Made by a program: the position numbers and the translations under genes | Shown: positions 43,030-51,473 of the stretch, piece by piece | Position numbering within the stretch: position 1 is the stretch's first letter | Layout: each line of letters opens with the position of its first letter | Notes under the pieces: model-generated | Databases searched by the model: none | Told to the model about the DNA's origin: nothing | What the model saw: the letters and a program-made list of their open reading frames with translations, nothing else | Origin: Pelagibius sp. Alg239-R121 | GTDB lineage: Bacteria > Pseudomonadota > Alphaproteobacteria > Kiloniellales > Kiloniellaceae | DNA length: 64,000 bases | Reading direction: 5' to 3' | Assembly: GCF_947331435.1 (NCBI RefSeq) | Contig: NZ_CAMZOF010000012.1 | Coordinates: forward strand, 124,001 to 188,000

Positions 43030-44112
43030 TCACCCCAGGCCCGTCGTCGCTCTCCGCTTCGCCTCCAGCAACAGAACCTCGCGCGCCAGGCGCAGGCGGA
43101 AGCTTGGCTCCTCCGCACTCAGGCCCGGTAGGCCCCAAGCCTTGGCGGCGGCCTCTTCGGCAGTACGGGTTTTGGATCCGCGTTTTCCGTCAACGCCGCC
43201 GGGCTCAAAACCAAGGCGGGTGAGCGCGGACTGCAAGTCACGGATGCCGCCCTCCGCCGGGTCGTAGAGCGGCGCGCGTTCCTGGGAGAGCTGTTCAAGC
43301 AGCAGGGCATTGGCGGCCTCCTGCAGGGGCAGGTTGAGGGCGATCTGGTAGCTGCCGGCCGGCTGCTCGACGGTTTGTGAGTCCCCGGCCTTTTGCCCCT
43401 GCACCTCGGGCTCGCTCAACCACCAGTGCAGCCCCATTGCCGCCGCCTGTATCATGATCGTGACGCTGGCCAGGATGGTGGCCTGCTCCTTCAGGCGGGC
43501 GCCTGTGAATTCCTTCCACTTGCTGCTGAGCGTGGTCTGCCAGCTCCCAGCGCCGGCAGACAGGATCTCCATCTCCATGAAATCATCAAAGCGGATCGGA
43601 TTGTTGCGGGACAGATGGACACGAAAAGTCTCCGCTTCGACAAAGGCGCCGGAATCAATCAAGTCCATGGCCTGATCCAAAGCCGAAAGATCGGCCAGTA
43701 GTTGCCGGTGCCAGACGAAGTCGCGCTGCGCCTCTTCCAGATGGCTGAAACGATCCTCCAGGCCGTGCGCGATCATCTGCAAAAGAAAGATCTTCGCGGC
43801 GGCAACGTGAAACTCGAGGGTCGCCATCTGACGGGAGGCCAGGGGTGTCTGCACCGAGGTCACGGTGACGGCGAGTGGTCCTGCCGCGTGGGCCGGTTGA
43901 ACTTGAGGGACCGGCGCAACGGCAACACCTTCGCCAGACGTATCAGGGCCCGTTGTGGAAACACCTGGGACCGGAACGCCCGTGACAGGCAAGCCAGCGA
44001 CGGGAGCACCCGTGTAGAATGGCGGCTGCGTTGTTGTCGTACTATTGAGTTGGCTGAAGCGCGGCGGCACCTGCCGGAGCAGGTCGGACTTAACCTCGAT
44101 CAATATTTCCAT
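43030..44112 (-). CDS. Protein with peptidoglycan-binding domain
   Basis: 360 residues, no signal peptide evident. The N-terminal 85 residues are Pro/Val/Gly/Thr-rich and disordered. The middle is helical (ATLEFHVAAAKIFLLQMIAHGLEDRFSHLEEAQRDF, and a TM-like stretch ATILASVTIMIQAAAMGLHWWL near 230). The region GIRDLQSALTRLGFEPGGVDGKRGSKTRTAEEAAAKAWGL at about 295-335 is a typical PG_binding_1 domain. It may be a cell-wall-associated structural or regulatory protein. The next gene upstream on the same strand is the lipoprotein hydrolase, 220 bases away. Confidence 0.75.
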   Translation of the reverse strand: MEILIEVKSDLLRQVPPRFSQLNSTTTTQPPFYTGAPVAGLPVTGVPVPGVSTTGPDTSGEGVAVAPVPQVQPAHAAGPLAVTVTSVQTPLASRQMATLEFHVAAAKIFLLQMIAHGLEDRFSHLEEAQRDFVWHRQLLADLSALDQAMDLIDSGAFVEAETFRVHLSRNNPIRFDDFMEMEILSAGAGSWQTTLSSKWKEFTGARLKEQATILASVTIMIQAAAMGLHWWLSEPEVQGQKAGDSQTVEQPAGSYQIALNLPLQEAANALLLEQLSQERAPLYDPAEGGIRDLQSALTRLGFEPGGVDGKRGSKTRTAEEAAAKAWGLPGLSAEEPSFRLRLAREVLLLEAKRRATTGLG

Positions 44113-44335
44113 AGCGGCTCCCCCCGAAACAGCGAAGAAGCCATGCTAGAATGGATCATGTTGAGTTGGAATCACTTAATGGCCTAATTTCAATATGTGA
44201 ATCCGCTCAATCTTCAAACGATTAGATCAGTTTCCCCTGGCCAATGGATCACCAATGGCGATGCCATCTCACCCGGATCTGATCTGTCAACTTATTGGCG
44301 TCCGTTGGAAACTTTACCGTGCAAGTAACAGTGGC

Positions 44336-45553
44336 TCACCTTCGCCGCGCCAGAACCGCCTGGATGGCATCCGCCAACTGTAACTGCCCGATCACACCGA
44401 CCGCGCGCGGGTTGATGTGGGAGAAGCCATCGATCAGGAAGAGCTCGGTGTCAGGCACCGTGTTGCTCAGGGCGAGACTTTCGCTGAAGGGCACTAAAGG
44501 GTCTTCTCGACCATGGATCAGGATCAGGCGGCCGGCAAGGTGCGAGAGATCGAGCGCCCTCAAACTCAGAGCGTCAAGTTGCCTGCGCAGAGCCTCTGGC
44601 AAGGCCGCAAGAAGAGGCTCGACCTGCGCAGGGTCCTCATTGATCATGAGAGCATAGAGACTGCGCCCTTCAGGACCGAGTTGGGCGATGAGGTCCCTGC
44701 CCTCGCCGTCAACCAGAGCTTCCCGGCCACTGCGCTGGCGTATCTCCGCGATGGCGGTGAGCGCCGCGCGGTCGTCAGGGTCGATGAGCGCGTCGATGTT
44801 GCTGGAGAGAAAATACCATTTGGCGGCGCGCAGGGGTTTCAGGTTGCGCCATTTGTGCTCACCCGGCAAGCGGAAGGCGCCGGTGGTGGTAAAGCGCACG
44901 ACCTCAGTGGTGTCATAATAACCGCCCAGACCGACCAGGAAGCCGGTCCGCTCCTTTGCATCCGTTTCAGTGGTGGCAAGGACCGCCAGACCGACTGCAT
45001 AGGAGATAGCGACAAGGCCGATCTCGGAGCTTCCCTCGTCCCCGGTCAGGTTTTCGAGCTCCGAACGCCCGGAAAGATGCACCACGGCATCCGCAATCCG
45101 CCGTGCATCGCCCAGGCGCACCCGGGTCTCGCGGGAGCCGCGCAGGTCCGGCACCAGCACCAGAAAGCCGCTGCGTGCGAAGGACTTCGCCAGCGCCACC
45201 AGCCGGCGGTCGTTCTTGCCGCTGGGCGTGAAGCCCGGCACGAGGACCAGGGCGCCGTCAAGGTCGTCAGGATCGGTGCGGTTGGGGTGATAAAGATCGG
45301 CAGTCTGTGGAAAACCGGGTTGGCCGGTTTCGGGTTGGATGACGCTGTAGGTAATTTCGCGCCGGCTCGGCGTGGGCGTCGACTCCTTCAGCGCTGTGGG
45401 CGCCTCACCCGCATCGATGTCCTTGAGCACCCGCACCGCCTCCCAGCTTTGCGGCGAAACGCAGGCAGCGAGGAACAGCGGTAGAAGCAAGCCTAGAAGG
45501 CGGCGGAAAAACACGACCGTGTCCTCAGGTGACTGGTTATGCCGCCGTGCCAT
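44336..45553 (-). CDS. Lipoprotein alpha/beta hydrolase
   Basis: 405 residues. A lipobox (LLLPLFLAAC) gives an outer- or inner-membrane anchor. The catalytic domain reads LVLVPGFTPSGKNDRRLVALAKSFARSGFLVLVPDLRGS, then the nucleophile region LVAISYAVGLAV (AISYA as a variant of GxSxG), and the C-terminal HGREDPLVPFSESLALSN and GFSHINPRAVGVIGQ carry the acid and His. This is an esterase or dienelactone-hydrolase-type fold. The start overlaps the stop of the small membrane gene upstream by one base. Its last 60 codons recur at 41609. Confidence 0.83.
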   Translation of the reverse strand: MARRHNQSPEDTVVFFRRLLGLLLPLFLAACVSPQSWEAVRVLKDIDAGEAPTALKESTPTPSRREITYSVIQPETGQPGFPQTADLYHPNRTDPDDLDGALVLVPGFTPSGKNDRRLVALAKSFARSGFLVLVPDLRGSRETRVRLGDARRIADAVVHLSGRSELENLTGDEGSSEIGLVAISYAVGLAVLATTETDAKERTGFLVGLGGYYDTTEVVRFTTTGAFRLPGEHKWRNLKPLRAAKWYFLSSNIDALIDPDDRAALTAIAEIRQRSGREALVDGEGRDLIAQLGPEGRSLYALMINEDPAQVEPLLAALPEALRRQLDALSLRALDLSHLAGRLILIHGREDPLVPFSESLALSNTVPDTELFLIDGFSHINPRAVGVIGQLQLADAIQAVLARRR

Positions 45554-45816
45554 CAGCCGCCGAGGAACAGCCGGAGCATGCCCGGTACCACGATCAGCAA
45601 CACGACCGGCAGGCAGACCAGGACAAAGCTCAGGATCGCCAGCAGCAGGTTGCTTCTGTTGCCGGCCGCAAAGAACTGCTCCGCGCCGAAACCATTTGCA
45701 GAGGAAGCAAGTGCATAACGAACCATACGGAAAAGGAACAGCTTGAAGAGGTAACCGAAGAGTGTGAGATATGCGAATAGCAACAGCATATTCACGATAT
45801 TGATGTTGTCGGTCAT
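45553..45816 (-). CDS. Small two-helix membrane protein
   Basis: 87 residues from MTDNINIVN. Two hydrophobic helices (NMLLLFAYLTLFGYLFKLFLF and LLLAILSFVLVCLPVVLLIVVPGML) flank a short basic/polar loop. It is translationally coupled to the lipoprotein hydrolase (TGATG overlap). Function unknown. Confidence 0.65.
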   Translation of the reverse strand: MTDNINIVNMLLLFAYLTLFGYLFKLFLFRMVRYALASSANGFGAEQFFAAGNRSNLLLAILSFVLVCLPVVLLIVVPGMLRLFLGG

Positions 45817-45931
45817 GGCGACGCGCCTTCGGTGTTTCCTCTCAATGTGACCTCTACCACCACTCACCATGTCATGACCGAGGTCTCGACCCATAGCGCT
45901 TCACGGAATCGGCCGCGAAACCTCAACGGCC

Positions 45932-46795
45932 TCAGATATCGGTCAGGCGGCCGTAGGTCTCCGGACGGCGGTCGCGGAAGAACTGCCAGGTGTTGCGCAC
46001 CTCGCGGACCAGCTCCATGTCCATGTCGGCGGTGACCAACTCGTCCTTGTCCTCGCTGGCCTCGACCAGGAATTCCCCACGTGGATTGACCACGTAGGAG
46101 CTGCCGTAGAAGCGACCGATGTTCCAGGGATCTTCCGTGCCCGGGCGGTTGATGGCGCCGATGTAGACGCCGTTCGCCACTGCCGAGGCCGGCTGTTCCA
46201 GCTTCCAAAGATACTGGCTGAGGCCGGCGACGGTAGCAGAAGGATTGACAATGTATTCGGCGCCGTTGAGTGCCAGGGCGCGCCAGCCTTCCGGGAAGTG
46301 ACGGTCGTAGCAGATGTAGACACCGAGCTTGCAGAAGGCGGTCTCGAACACCGGCCAGTCGGAGCTGCCCGGCTTGAAGAAGAACTTCTCGTAAAAGCCG
46401 GCCACCTGGGGGATGTGGGTCTTGCGGTACTTGCCCAGGTACTTGCCGTCGGCATCGATCACGGCGGCCGTGTTGTAGTAGACGCCTGTGATCTCCTCCT
46501 CGTAGATCGGGACCACAATCACCATGGAATGCTTCTTGGCGTATTCCTGCATCAGCTTGACCGTCGGGCCGTCAGGGATCTTCTCGGCGGCGGCATACCA
46601 CTTGGCATCCTGACTCGGGCAGAAGTAGGGCTGGGTGAAAACCTCCTGGAAGCAGAGTACATTGACGCCCGCCGCTCCGGCCTGATCGATGTAGGGGATA
46701 TGCGCCTCCAGCATCTGCTCGCGGATGCGCGCGGGGGTCGCCGAGGTATCGCCCTTCAGTCCGACCTGAATCAAACCTGCCTTTACCGTTGCCAT
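45932..46795 (-). CDS. Beta-ureidopropionase (nitrilase family)
   Basis: 287 residues of the nitrilase superfamily with the catalytic triad Glu51 (FQEVFTQPYF), Lys125 (KYRKTHIPQ) and Cys162 (YICYDRHFPEG). NPSATVAGLSQYLWKLEQPA and GRFYGSSYVVNPRGEFL fit the N-carbamoyl-beta-alanine amidohydrolase subgroup, which acts last in reductive pyrimidine degradation to give beta-alanine, CO2 and NH3. Dihydropyrimidinase and dihydropyrimidine dehydrogenase are not in the window. A RutR-like palindrome 160 bases upstream supports a pyrimidine role. Confidence 0.88.
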   Translation of the reverse strand: MATVKAGLIQVGLKGDTSATPARIREQMLEAHIPYIDQAGAAGVNVLCFQEVFTQPYFCPSQDAKWYAAAEKIPDGPTVKLMQEYAKKHSMVIVVPIYEEEITGVYYNTAAVIDADGKYLGKYRKTHIPQVAGFYEKFFFKPGSSDWPVFETAFCKLGVYICYDRHFPEGWRALALNGAEYIVNPSATVAGLSQYLWKLEQPASAVANGVYIGAINRPGTEDPWNIGRFYGSSYVVNPRGEFLVEASEDKDELVTADMDMELVREVRNTWQFFRDRRPETYGRLTDI

Positions 46796-46816
46796 GGTAC
46801 GTCTCCTGTCTTTACG

Positions 46817-46837
46817 GGACTCATTTCATGAGTCCCT
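46817..46837 (-). promoter_or_regulatory. Perfect palindrome in the leader of beta-ureidopropionase
   Basis: GGGACTCAT and ATGAGTCCC form a nine-base stem around three bases, 22 bases before the start codon and just before its ribosome-binding site (GGAG). It could be an operator or an RNA hairpin that affects translation. Confidence 0.5.
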
Positions 46838-46955
46838 ATTTTGCATTCATGCGCCATGCGGGCTGCGCGCCCCAATGGCGCTGGTCCTCGGCGTTGCCTC
46901 GTCCGGATTACCCTCGATGATCCGAAAAAATTCTCAAGGTAATCTTGAACGAAAA

Positions 46956-46971
46956 CTGACCGTTTGGTCAA
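46956..46971. promoter_or_regulatory. RutR-like operator
   Basis: CTGACCGTTTGGTCAA is a near-perfect palindrome that agrees with the RutR box TTGACCA-NN-TGGTCAA at all but two positions. RutR is the pyrimidine-responsive TetR-family repressor of proteobacteria. It lies upstream of a pyrimidine-degradation enzyme. Confidence 0.65.
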
Positions 46972-47182
46972 CAAACCTCATGAGCACCGCTTGGGGACTT
47001 GACCCGTTCTTCGCTTCCCCCCCCATGCATTTATGTATAGCCCTATAAAAATTTGTGGATCGCCTGCGATAGCATTTATCACCAAATTTCCATCACGCAC
47101 TGAGACGCGGTGACTTGAGGGATGAGGATGGCGCGATCTCAGATGATTGTTCAACACTCCCTGTTGGATAATGATCAATGAC

Positions 47183-47220
47183 CCGGCGCCTTGTCCCCGC
47201 ATGGCGCCGGGCTCTCTTTT
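47183..47220 (+). terminator. Rho-independent terminator without an obvious upstream gene
   Basis: CCGGCGCC and GGCGCCGG form an eight-base stem with a 12-base loop, followed by GCTCTCTTTT on the plus strand. The plus-strand gene it would end is not evident; a short transcript from the 46.97-47.18 kb region is possible. Confidence 0.55.
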
Positions 47221-47244
47221 CGATACAAACACTCCAAACAGGTC

Positions 47245-47685
47245 TTAGACGCCAAAAAGACCGATAACCGCCCCCTGGATCAACAGCACGCCAAGCCAGT
47301 GACCACTGTCAATCACTGTGAGCGAGCGCTTCGCACCCTGGAATCCGTGGTTGACCAGCATCGCCATAAGAATAAAGCCGAACCAGACACACAGAGCGGT
47401 GATCAGGCCGTTGACCAGCGAGACGGAAGAGCCCGCAACCGCTCCGCCTTCGCCGGCTAAAACCAAGTGCCCAAGCACGCCGGCCAGCATGAACGCCATG
47501 ACCAGTTGCGCCGCAAAGGCCACGATGAAAACCCGCGGCGAAGAACCGCTTTTGAATTCCTCTTCGGTCTTGCCGACCGCCGCCATCCAGGGCTTCGCGA
47601 GGCTCATGTAATACACCGACCCGAAGGCATAAGACGCAACCCCGGCCACCAGGACCGCGATGTAATTGATACCTGTGAAAAGCAT
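47245..47685 (-). CDS. DUF1761 family membrane protein
   Basis: 146 residues from MLFTGINYIAVLVAGVASYAFGSVYYMSL, followed by KPWMAAVGKTEEEFKSG and two further membrane segments (FIVAFAAQLVMAFMLAGVLGHLVLA and FGFILMAMLVNHGFQG), about four helices in all. This matches DUF1761, widely distributed and of unknown function. The ATG at 47685 has GAAGGAT before it; an open frame extends a further 43 codons upstream but starts in non-coding sequence. Confidence 0.85.
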   Translation of the reverse strand: MLFTGINYIAVLVAGVASYAFGSVYYMSLAKPWMAAVGKTEEEFKSGSSPRVFIVAFAAQLVMAFMLAGVLGHLVLAGEGGAVAGSSVSLVNGLITALCVWFGFILMAMLVNHGFQGAKRSLTVIDSGHWLGVLLIQGAVIGLFGV

Positions 47686-47912
47686 ATCCTTCGAATTCCC
47701 CCTTGGCGCTTGCGCTGTCCAATACGCGGCCACAACAATGATCGCCGCAGCCCTATCGGCGATTGTATCGCATAGCAGACAACAGCGCGAGATCGAGAGA
47801 AGAGCGAAGTTCAAACGTGCGGCTGGATTGAGCGTCGTGTTGCGCTTATAACTTGCAGTGGTGCGACAACTTCGCGAAAAAGCAAACTACTCAGCGGCTA
47901 GTCTTCACTTCC

Positions 47913-48866
47913 ATGTCGGCGTTCCGAAACAGAAAACCTTGGGCGACTGCAATCGTGGCCCTGCTCGGCCCAACCACGTCAATGCTCTATCTCGGCAGAG
48001 GCCAGCTCGCGATCGCGTACTATCTACTCTCGATTCTGGGCGCCTTAGCTGCGATCCTCTCGGTCCACTACCACGCGCTGGACATGAGCTTTCAAGCCGG
48101 CATGTGGGCAGGTTTCTTTGCCATTTACGTGATCGGCTTTGTTCACAGCGTGGTTCTCGCACGTCGGCTTCAGGGCGAAACGCCGCAGGTCTGGTTCGCA
48201 CGCTGGTATTGGGTCCTCGGACTTGCCATCCTGGTCCCCACGATGATCGCTTCTCTCATCCGATGGTTCCTCTGGGAGCCCTACAGTATTCCATCCCGCT
48301 CGATGTATCCCGTGCTGCAGGTCGGCGACCTGATTTACGTTTCCAAATTTGCCTATGGTTACTCTCCGCATTCCCTGCCCTTCGATCCGCAGGTCTTTTC
48401 CGGGAGAATTCTGTTCAGCGAACCTGAACGCGGCGATATCGCCGTCTTCAAAAACCCGATGGACATCCGCACCGACTACATCAAACGCATCGTCGGCCTG
48501 CCCGGCGATAGTGTTCAGGTCAAAGGCGGCATTCTGCAGATCAACGGCGAAGCGGTTTTGCGGACAAAGATTGAAAACAAACCGGAAGACACCGGTGGGG
48601 GTTTCCGCGGACAGAATCTGCAGCGTTACATTGAACAACTGCCCGGCGGCGCCAGATATCCCATTCTCGAGGAGAGAGATACGGGACGGCTCGACAACAC
48701 CCGTCTGTTCGAAGTGCCGGAAGGCCACTACTTCGCAATGGGCGACAACCGCGACAACACGCAGGACAGCCGGATCATCGGCTTCATTCCCAGGGAAAAT
48801 CTGGTTGGCCGCTTGTCGCTCGTTCTTTGGAACGACAAGGATCGGCGCCTGAAGTTCTTGGACTAA
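47913..48866 (+). CDS. lepB: Signal peptidase I
   Basis: 317 residues from MSAFRNRKPW. Two or three transmembrane helices (to about residue 125) precede the catalytic S26 domain: the nucleophile Ser130 in IPSRSMYPVL, the general base Lys191 in DYIKRIVGLPGDSV, and the box GDNRDNTQDSR. It removes signal peptides of exported proteins in the periplasmic face of the inner membrane. The N-terminal extra helices are unusual compared with the shortest LepBs. A TTG-initiated extension of 20 residues is possible but lacks support. Confidence 0.93.
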   Translation: MSAFRNRKPWATAIVALLGPTTSMLYLGRGQLAIAYYLLSILGALAAILSVHYHALDMSFQAGMWAGFFAIYVIGFVHSVVLARRLQGETPQVWFARWYWVLGLAILVPTMIASLIRWFLWEPYSIPSRSMYPVLQVGDLIYVSKFAYGYSPHSLPFDPQVFSGRILFSEPERGDIAVFKNPMDIRTDYIKRIVGLPGDSVQVKGGILQINGEAVLRTKIENKPEDTGGGFRGQNLQRYIEQLPGGARYPILEERDTGRLDNTRLFEVPEGHYFAMGDNRDNTQDSRIIGFIPRENLVGRLSLVLWNDKDRRLKFLD

Positions 48867-48878
48867 GCGCCGCTCCCG

Positions 48879-49970
48879 TCACTCGTAAACCACCTCCAGT
48901 TCCGACGAGGTGGCCAGCGATTGGCAGGTCAACACCACACCCTTCGAGATCTCAGTATCTTCCAGAGCCATGCGCGCGCGCATTTCGGCACTGCCCTTGA
49001 CGAGTCTGGCGCGGCAGGCGCCGCAGACGCCCGACTGACAGGAGAAAGGCGGTGTCAGACCGGCCGCCCGGGCAGCCTCGAGCAGTGTCTGGCCTTCGGC
49101 GACCTCGATACTCTGCGTCGAGTCACCGAGTGTCACGCGCGCCGTCGCGGCCATGCCCTTGATCGTATCGTCCTGTGCAACGGCGCCACCGTAACTTTCC
49201 ATGTGGATACGGCTCACCGGGACATCGAGGCTCGTGAGTGCGGTCCGGACAAACCGGTTCATATCGCCAGGTCCGCAGATGTAATACTGCACGTCCTGAG
49301 CATAAGGCGGATATTCCGCGAACACCGCCTCGATCGCCGCTGCATCGATTTTACCCTTACGCCAGGGACGAAAGCCTGACCAGAGCGACGGACTGGAGAG
49401 AAGGTGCGAGACGCTGAGACGGCCGGGATAAGCGTCACACAGTCGATCGAGCTCGTCCTTGAAGAGAATCGTAGCGGCGTTTCTGTTGCCGTCGACCAGA
49501 TGCACAACCGAATGGGGTTCGTCACTGAGCACCGACTGTATCATAGCAAAGAGCGGCGTGATGCCGCTGCCGGCCCCGAAGAAGTAATGGGTACGACGCC
49601 GCATCGCTCCGGGATCGAGGCAGAAGCCGCCAAAGGGCGGCATGACTTCGACCTTATCGCCGGCCTTAAGGTTGTCGTTGATGTGGTTAGAGATCCGGCC
49701 GCCCTCCACACGCTTCACTGTGATGCGCATCGAGAGCCGGCGATCATCTGAAAAGGGCGACGAGGAAATTGAGTAGGACCGGCGTAATTCTTCGCCACTA
49801 AGATTGAAACGCAGAGTCAGATGCTGCCCCGGACGCCAACGAAATGTCTCGCACAGGGCGCCCGGCAGATCGAACACGATCGTCTTCGCACTGCCGCCGA
49901 TCTCCAAGCGTGTTTCACCGACCCGGAGTTTGTGAAAAGAACGCGTCGCCTGGGGTGCCGCCTGCGTCAT
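48879..49970 (-). CDS. Ferredoxin reductase component of a Rieske oxygenase
   Basis: 363 residues. An FAD domain (FRWRPGQHLTLRF, RRSYSISSSP) is followed by an NAD(P) domain (HYFFGAGSGITPLFAMIQSVL, YYICGPGDMNRFVRTAL) and a C-terminal plant-type 2Fe-2S domain with ligands C-x4-C-x2-C (CQSGVCGAC) and a distant Cys in VVLTCQSL. It transfers electrons from NAD(P)H to the oxygenase encoded immediately upstream, whose stop overlaps this start by one base. The layout matches reductases of the glycine-betaine or carnitine demethylase type. Confidence 0.92.
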   Translation of the reverse strand: MTQAAPQATRSFHKLRVGETRLEIGGSAKTIVFDLPGALCETFRWRPGQHLTLRFNLSGEELRRSYSISSSPFSDDRRLSMRITVKRVEGGRISNHINDNLKAGDKVEVMPPFGGFCLDPGAMRRRTHYFFGAGSGITPLFAMIQSVLSDEPHSVVHLVDGNRNAATILFKDELDRLCDAYPGRLSVSHLLSSPSLWSGFRPWRKGKIDAAAIEAVFAEYPPYAQDVQYYICGPGDMNRFVRTALTSLDVPVSRIHMESYGGAVAQDDTIKGMAATARVTLGDSTQSIEVAEGQTLLEAARAAGLTPPFSCQSGVCGACRARLVKGSAEMRARMALEDTEISKGVVLTCQSLATSSELEVVYE

Positions 49971-51130
49971 CAGCGCCGACCCTCCAGGAAGTCAAGCACG
50001 ATCTGCTGATGCTGGCGAACCGGGCTCTCGCCCTGTTCGGCGGAAGCGCCAACCTCGAAGTAGGGACTCTTCAGGGACTTCTGTTGCTGCTCGCAGGCAT
50101 AGACATCCTCGGCCATGAAGTCACCTGAAGTCATGGGGTCTTCTGCCTCCCCGAGTTCCTCCACCGCGTACTTGCCCGAGATATGCTTGCCCCAGAAGGC
50201 GCCTGAACGCCACTCCTGCGTACTGAATTCCCAATCCGAGGCATTCTTGACCCGCGTGCGGGTCTCGACCCGGGTCAAATCGGGTGCAAGCGGGATAACG
50301 TGGAATGTGGACCAACTGGTCTCGGACTCTCCCAGTCCCAGCCCGGGAAAGAGCATTGGGACGGAAGCGCCGAGCTGGTCCTTCGGCAGAACAAGCGGCA
50401 TCGGCGCGTTCTTTTCGACATCCCGGGCATAGAACTCGGCGAGGGGTTCCCAAAAGGCATAGTGTGGCCCCACGAAACCGTATTTCGCCCTGGCGTGATC
50501 GTACATGGCGAGCGTGCCGGAATGCAGATGCGAGAGATGGTAGACGTCGATGTAGTTCTCAACGACGATCTTCCAGTTCGCCTTGATATCGTGTGAGGTT
50601 GCCGCCTGCGGATATTCGACCAGCTCTTCCACCTTGTGAGGCCCCAGGTGCGGCTCCACCTTGCCGAACCATTCCATGATGGAACCTGGGTCGGGCTCCG
50701 GATGCACGAACAGCATACCGCGCCAGAGATCGACGGACGCTGGTTTCAGGCCGAGGCAGTTCTTATTGAGGCCGGTGAACTCTTCCGCTTCTTCGGGCAC
50801 CGAAACGAGCCTACCTTCCAGATCATAGGTCCAGTCGTGATAGGGGCAGGTGATGGCTTTCTGGGTCTTGCCGACGGCGCGTAACAGCTGTGTACCGCGA
50901 TGGCGGCAGATGTTATGGAACGCGCGCAGCCGCCGGTCACGCCCCATGACGATGAAGATATTGTTGAGCCCGGCCTGAACCGAGAGATACTGGCCTGGCT
51001 CGGAGATGTCCTCGGAAAAACCCGCGAAGCGCCATAGCTTCGAGAAGATCTGCGCCTGCTCGCGGTCGAACCATTCCTGCGAGGTATAAGCCTCGACCGG
51101 GAGGACATGCATCATACGTGCAACAGTCAT
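49970..51130 (-). CDS. Rieske non-heme iron oxygenase, alpha subunit
   Basis: 386 residues from MTVARMMHVLPVEAYTS, with GGAG six bases upstream. The Rieske 2Fe-2S site is Cys75/His77 (NICRHRG) and Cys95/His98 (CPYHDW). The mononuclear iron site is in NYIDVYHLSHLH (His198 and His203, with a downstream carboxylate). The size and reductase pairing fit the subfamily that demethylates or hydroxylates quaternary amines and related small substrates (glycine betaine, stachydrine, carnitine). The exact substrate is unknown. It is regulated most likely by the divergent TetR. Confidence 0.92.
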   Translation of the reverse strand: MTVARMMHVLPVEAYTSQEWFDREQAQIFSKLWRFAGFSEDISEPGQYLSVQAGLNNIFIVMGRDRRLRAFHNICRHRGTQLLRAVGKTQKAITCPYHDWTYDLEGRLVSVPEEAEEFTGLNKNCLGLKPASVDLWRGMLFVHPEPDPGSIMEWFGKVEPHLGPHKVEELVEYPQAATSHDIKANWKIVVENYIDVYHLSHLHSGTLAMYDHARAKYGFVGPHYAFWEPLAEFYARDVEKNAPMPLVLPKDQLGASVPMLFPGLGLGESETSWSTFHVIPLAPDLTRVETRTRVKNASDWEFSTQEWRSGAFWGKHISGKYAVEELGEAEDPMTSGDFMAEDVYACEQQQKSLKSPYFEVGASAEQGESPVRQHQQIVLDFLEGRR

Positions 51131-51131
51131 T

Positions 51132-51383
51132 TTAAGCTCCGAACAAGGGTAGAAGGTCGGCAAGGACAAGGTAAATGCTCAGAACGAACCAGGTTCCGAG
51201 GATCAGCCAGAAGAGGATGGGGTTTTCACTACGGGCGACCTCCTCCACCAGGTGGGTTCGGCCGGAATAGACCGCCGGCACCAGCCACATGATGAACAGC
51301 AGACCCCACACCCAGTTCAGCTCGAATAGGATTGCAACGTAAACGACCGCCAGCGCGGCGATGGTCTTCCATTTGTTCGGCAT
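51132..51383 (-). CDS. Small membrane protein of the Rieske operon
   Basis: 83 residues from MPNKWKTIAALAV. Two or three hydrophobic helices (ALAVVYVAILFELNWVWGLLFIMWLV and FWLILGTWFVLSIYLVLADLLPLF) and no further motif. It lies directly upstream of the Rieske gene, two bases from its start codon, so it belongs to the operon. It may be a transport or sensing accessory, but this is not known. A longer start at 51395 is possible. Confidence 0.65.
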   Translation of the reverse strand: MPNKWKTIAALAVVYVAILFELNWVWGLLFIMWLVPAVYSGRTHLVEEVARSENPILFWLILGTWFVLSIYLVLADLLPLFGA

Positions 51384-51399
51384 GACTGTTCTCATATTT

Positions 51400-51460
51400 A
51401 TTATCAAACTTGATAATTTACATTTGAGCTTTCATAAGTTAATTGTCAAGTATGATAATT
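51400..51460. promoter_or_regulatory. Two operator palindromes of the divergent TetR
   Basis: ATTATCAAACTTGATAAT at 51400-51417 and AATTGTCAAGTATGATAATT at 51441-51460 are near-perfect inverted repeats of the same consensus, about 41 bases apart. They sit between the Rieske operon and the TetR gene and could control both. Confidence 0.8.
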
Positions 51461-51473
51461 TATAGAGTCGAAA

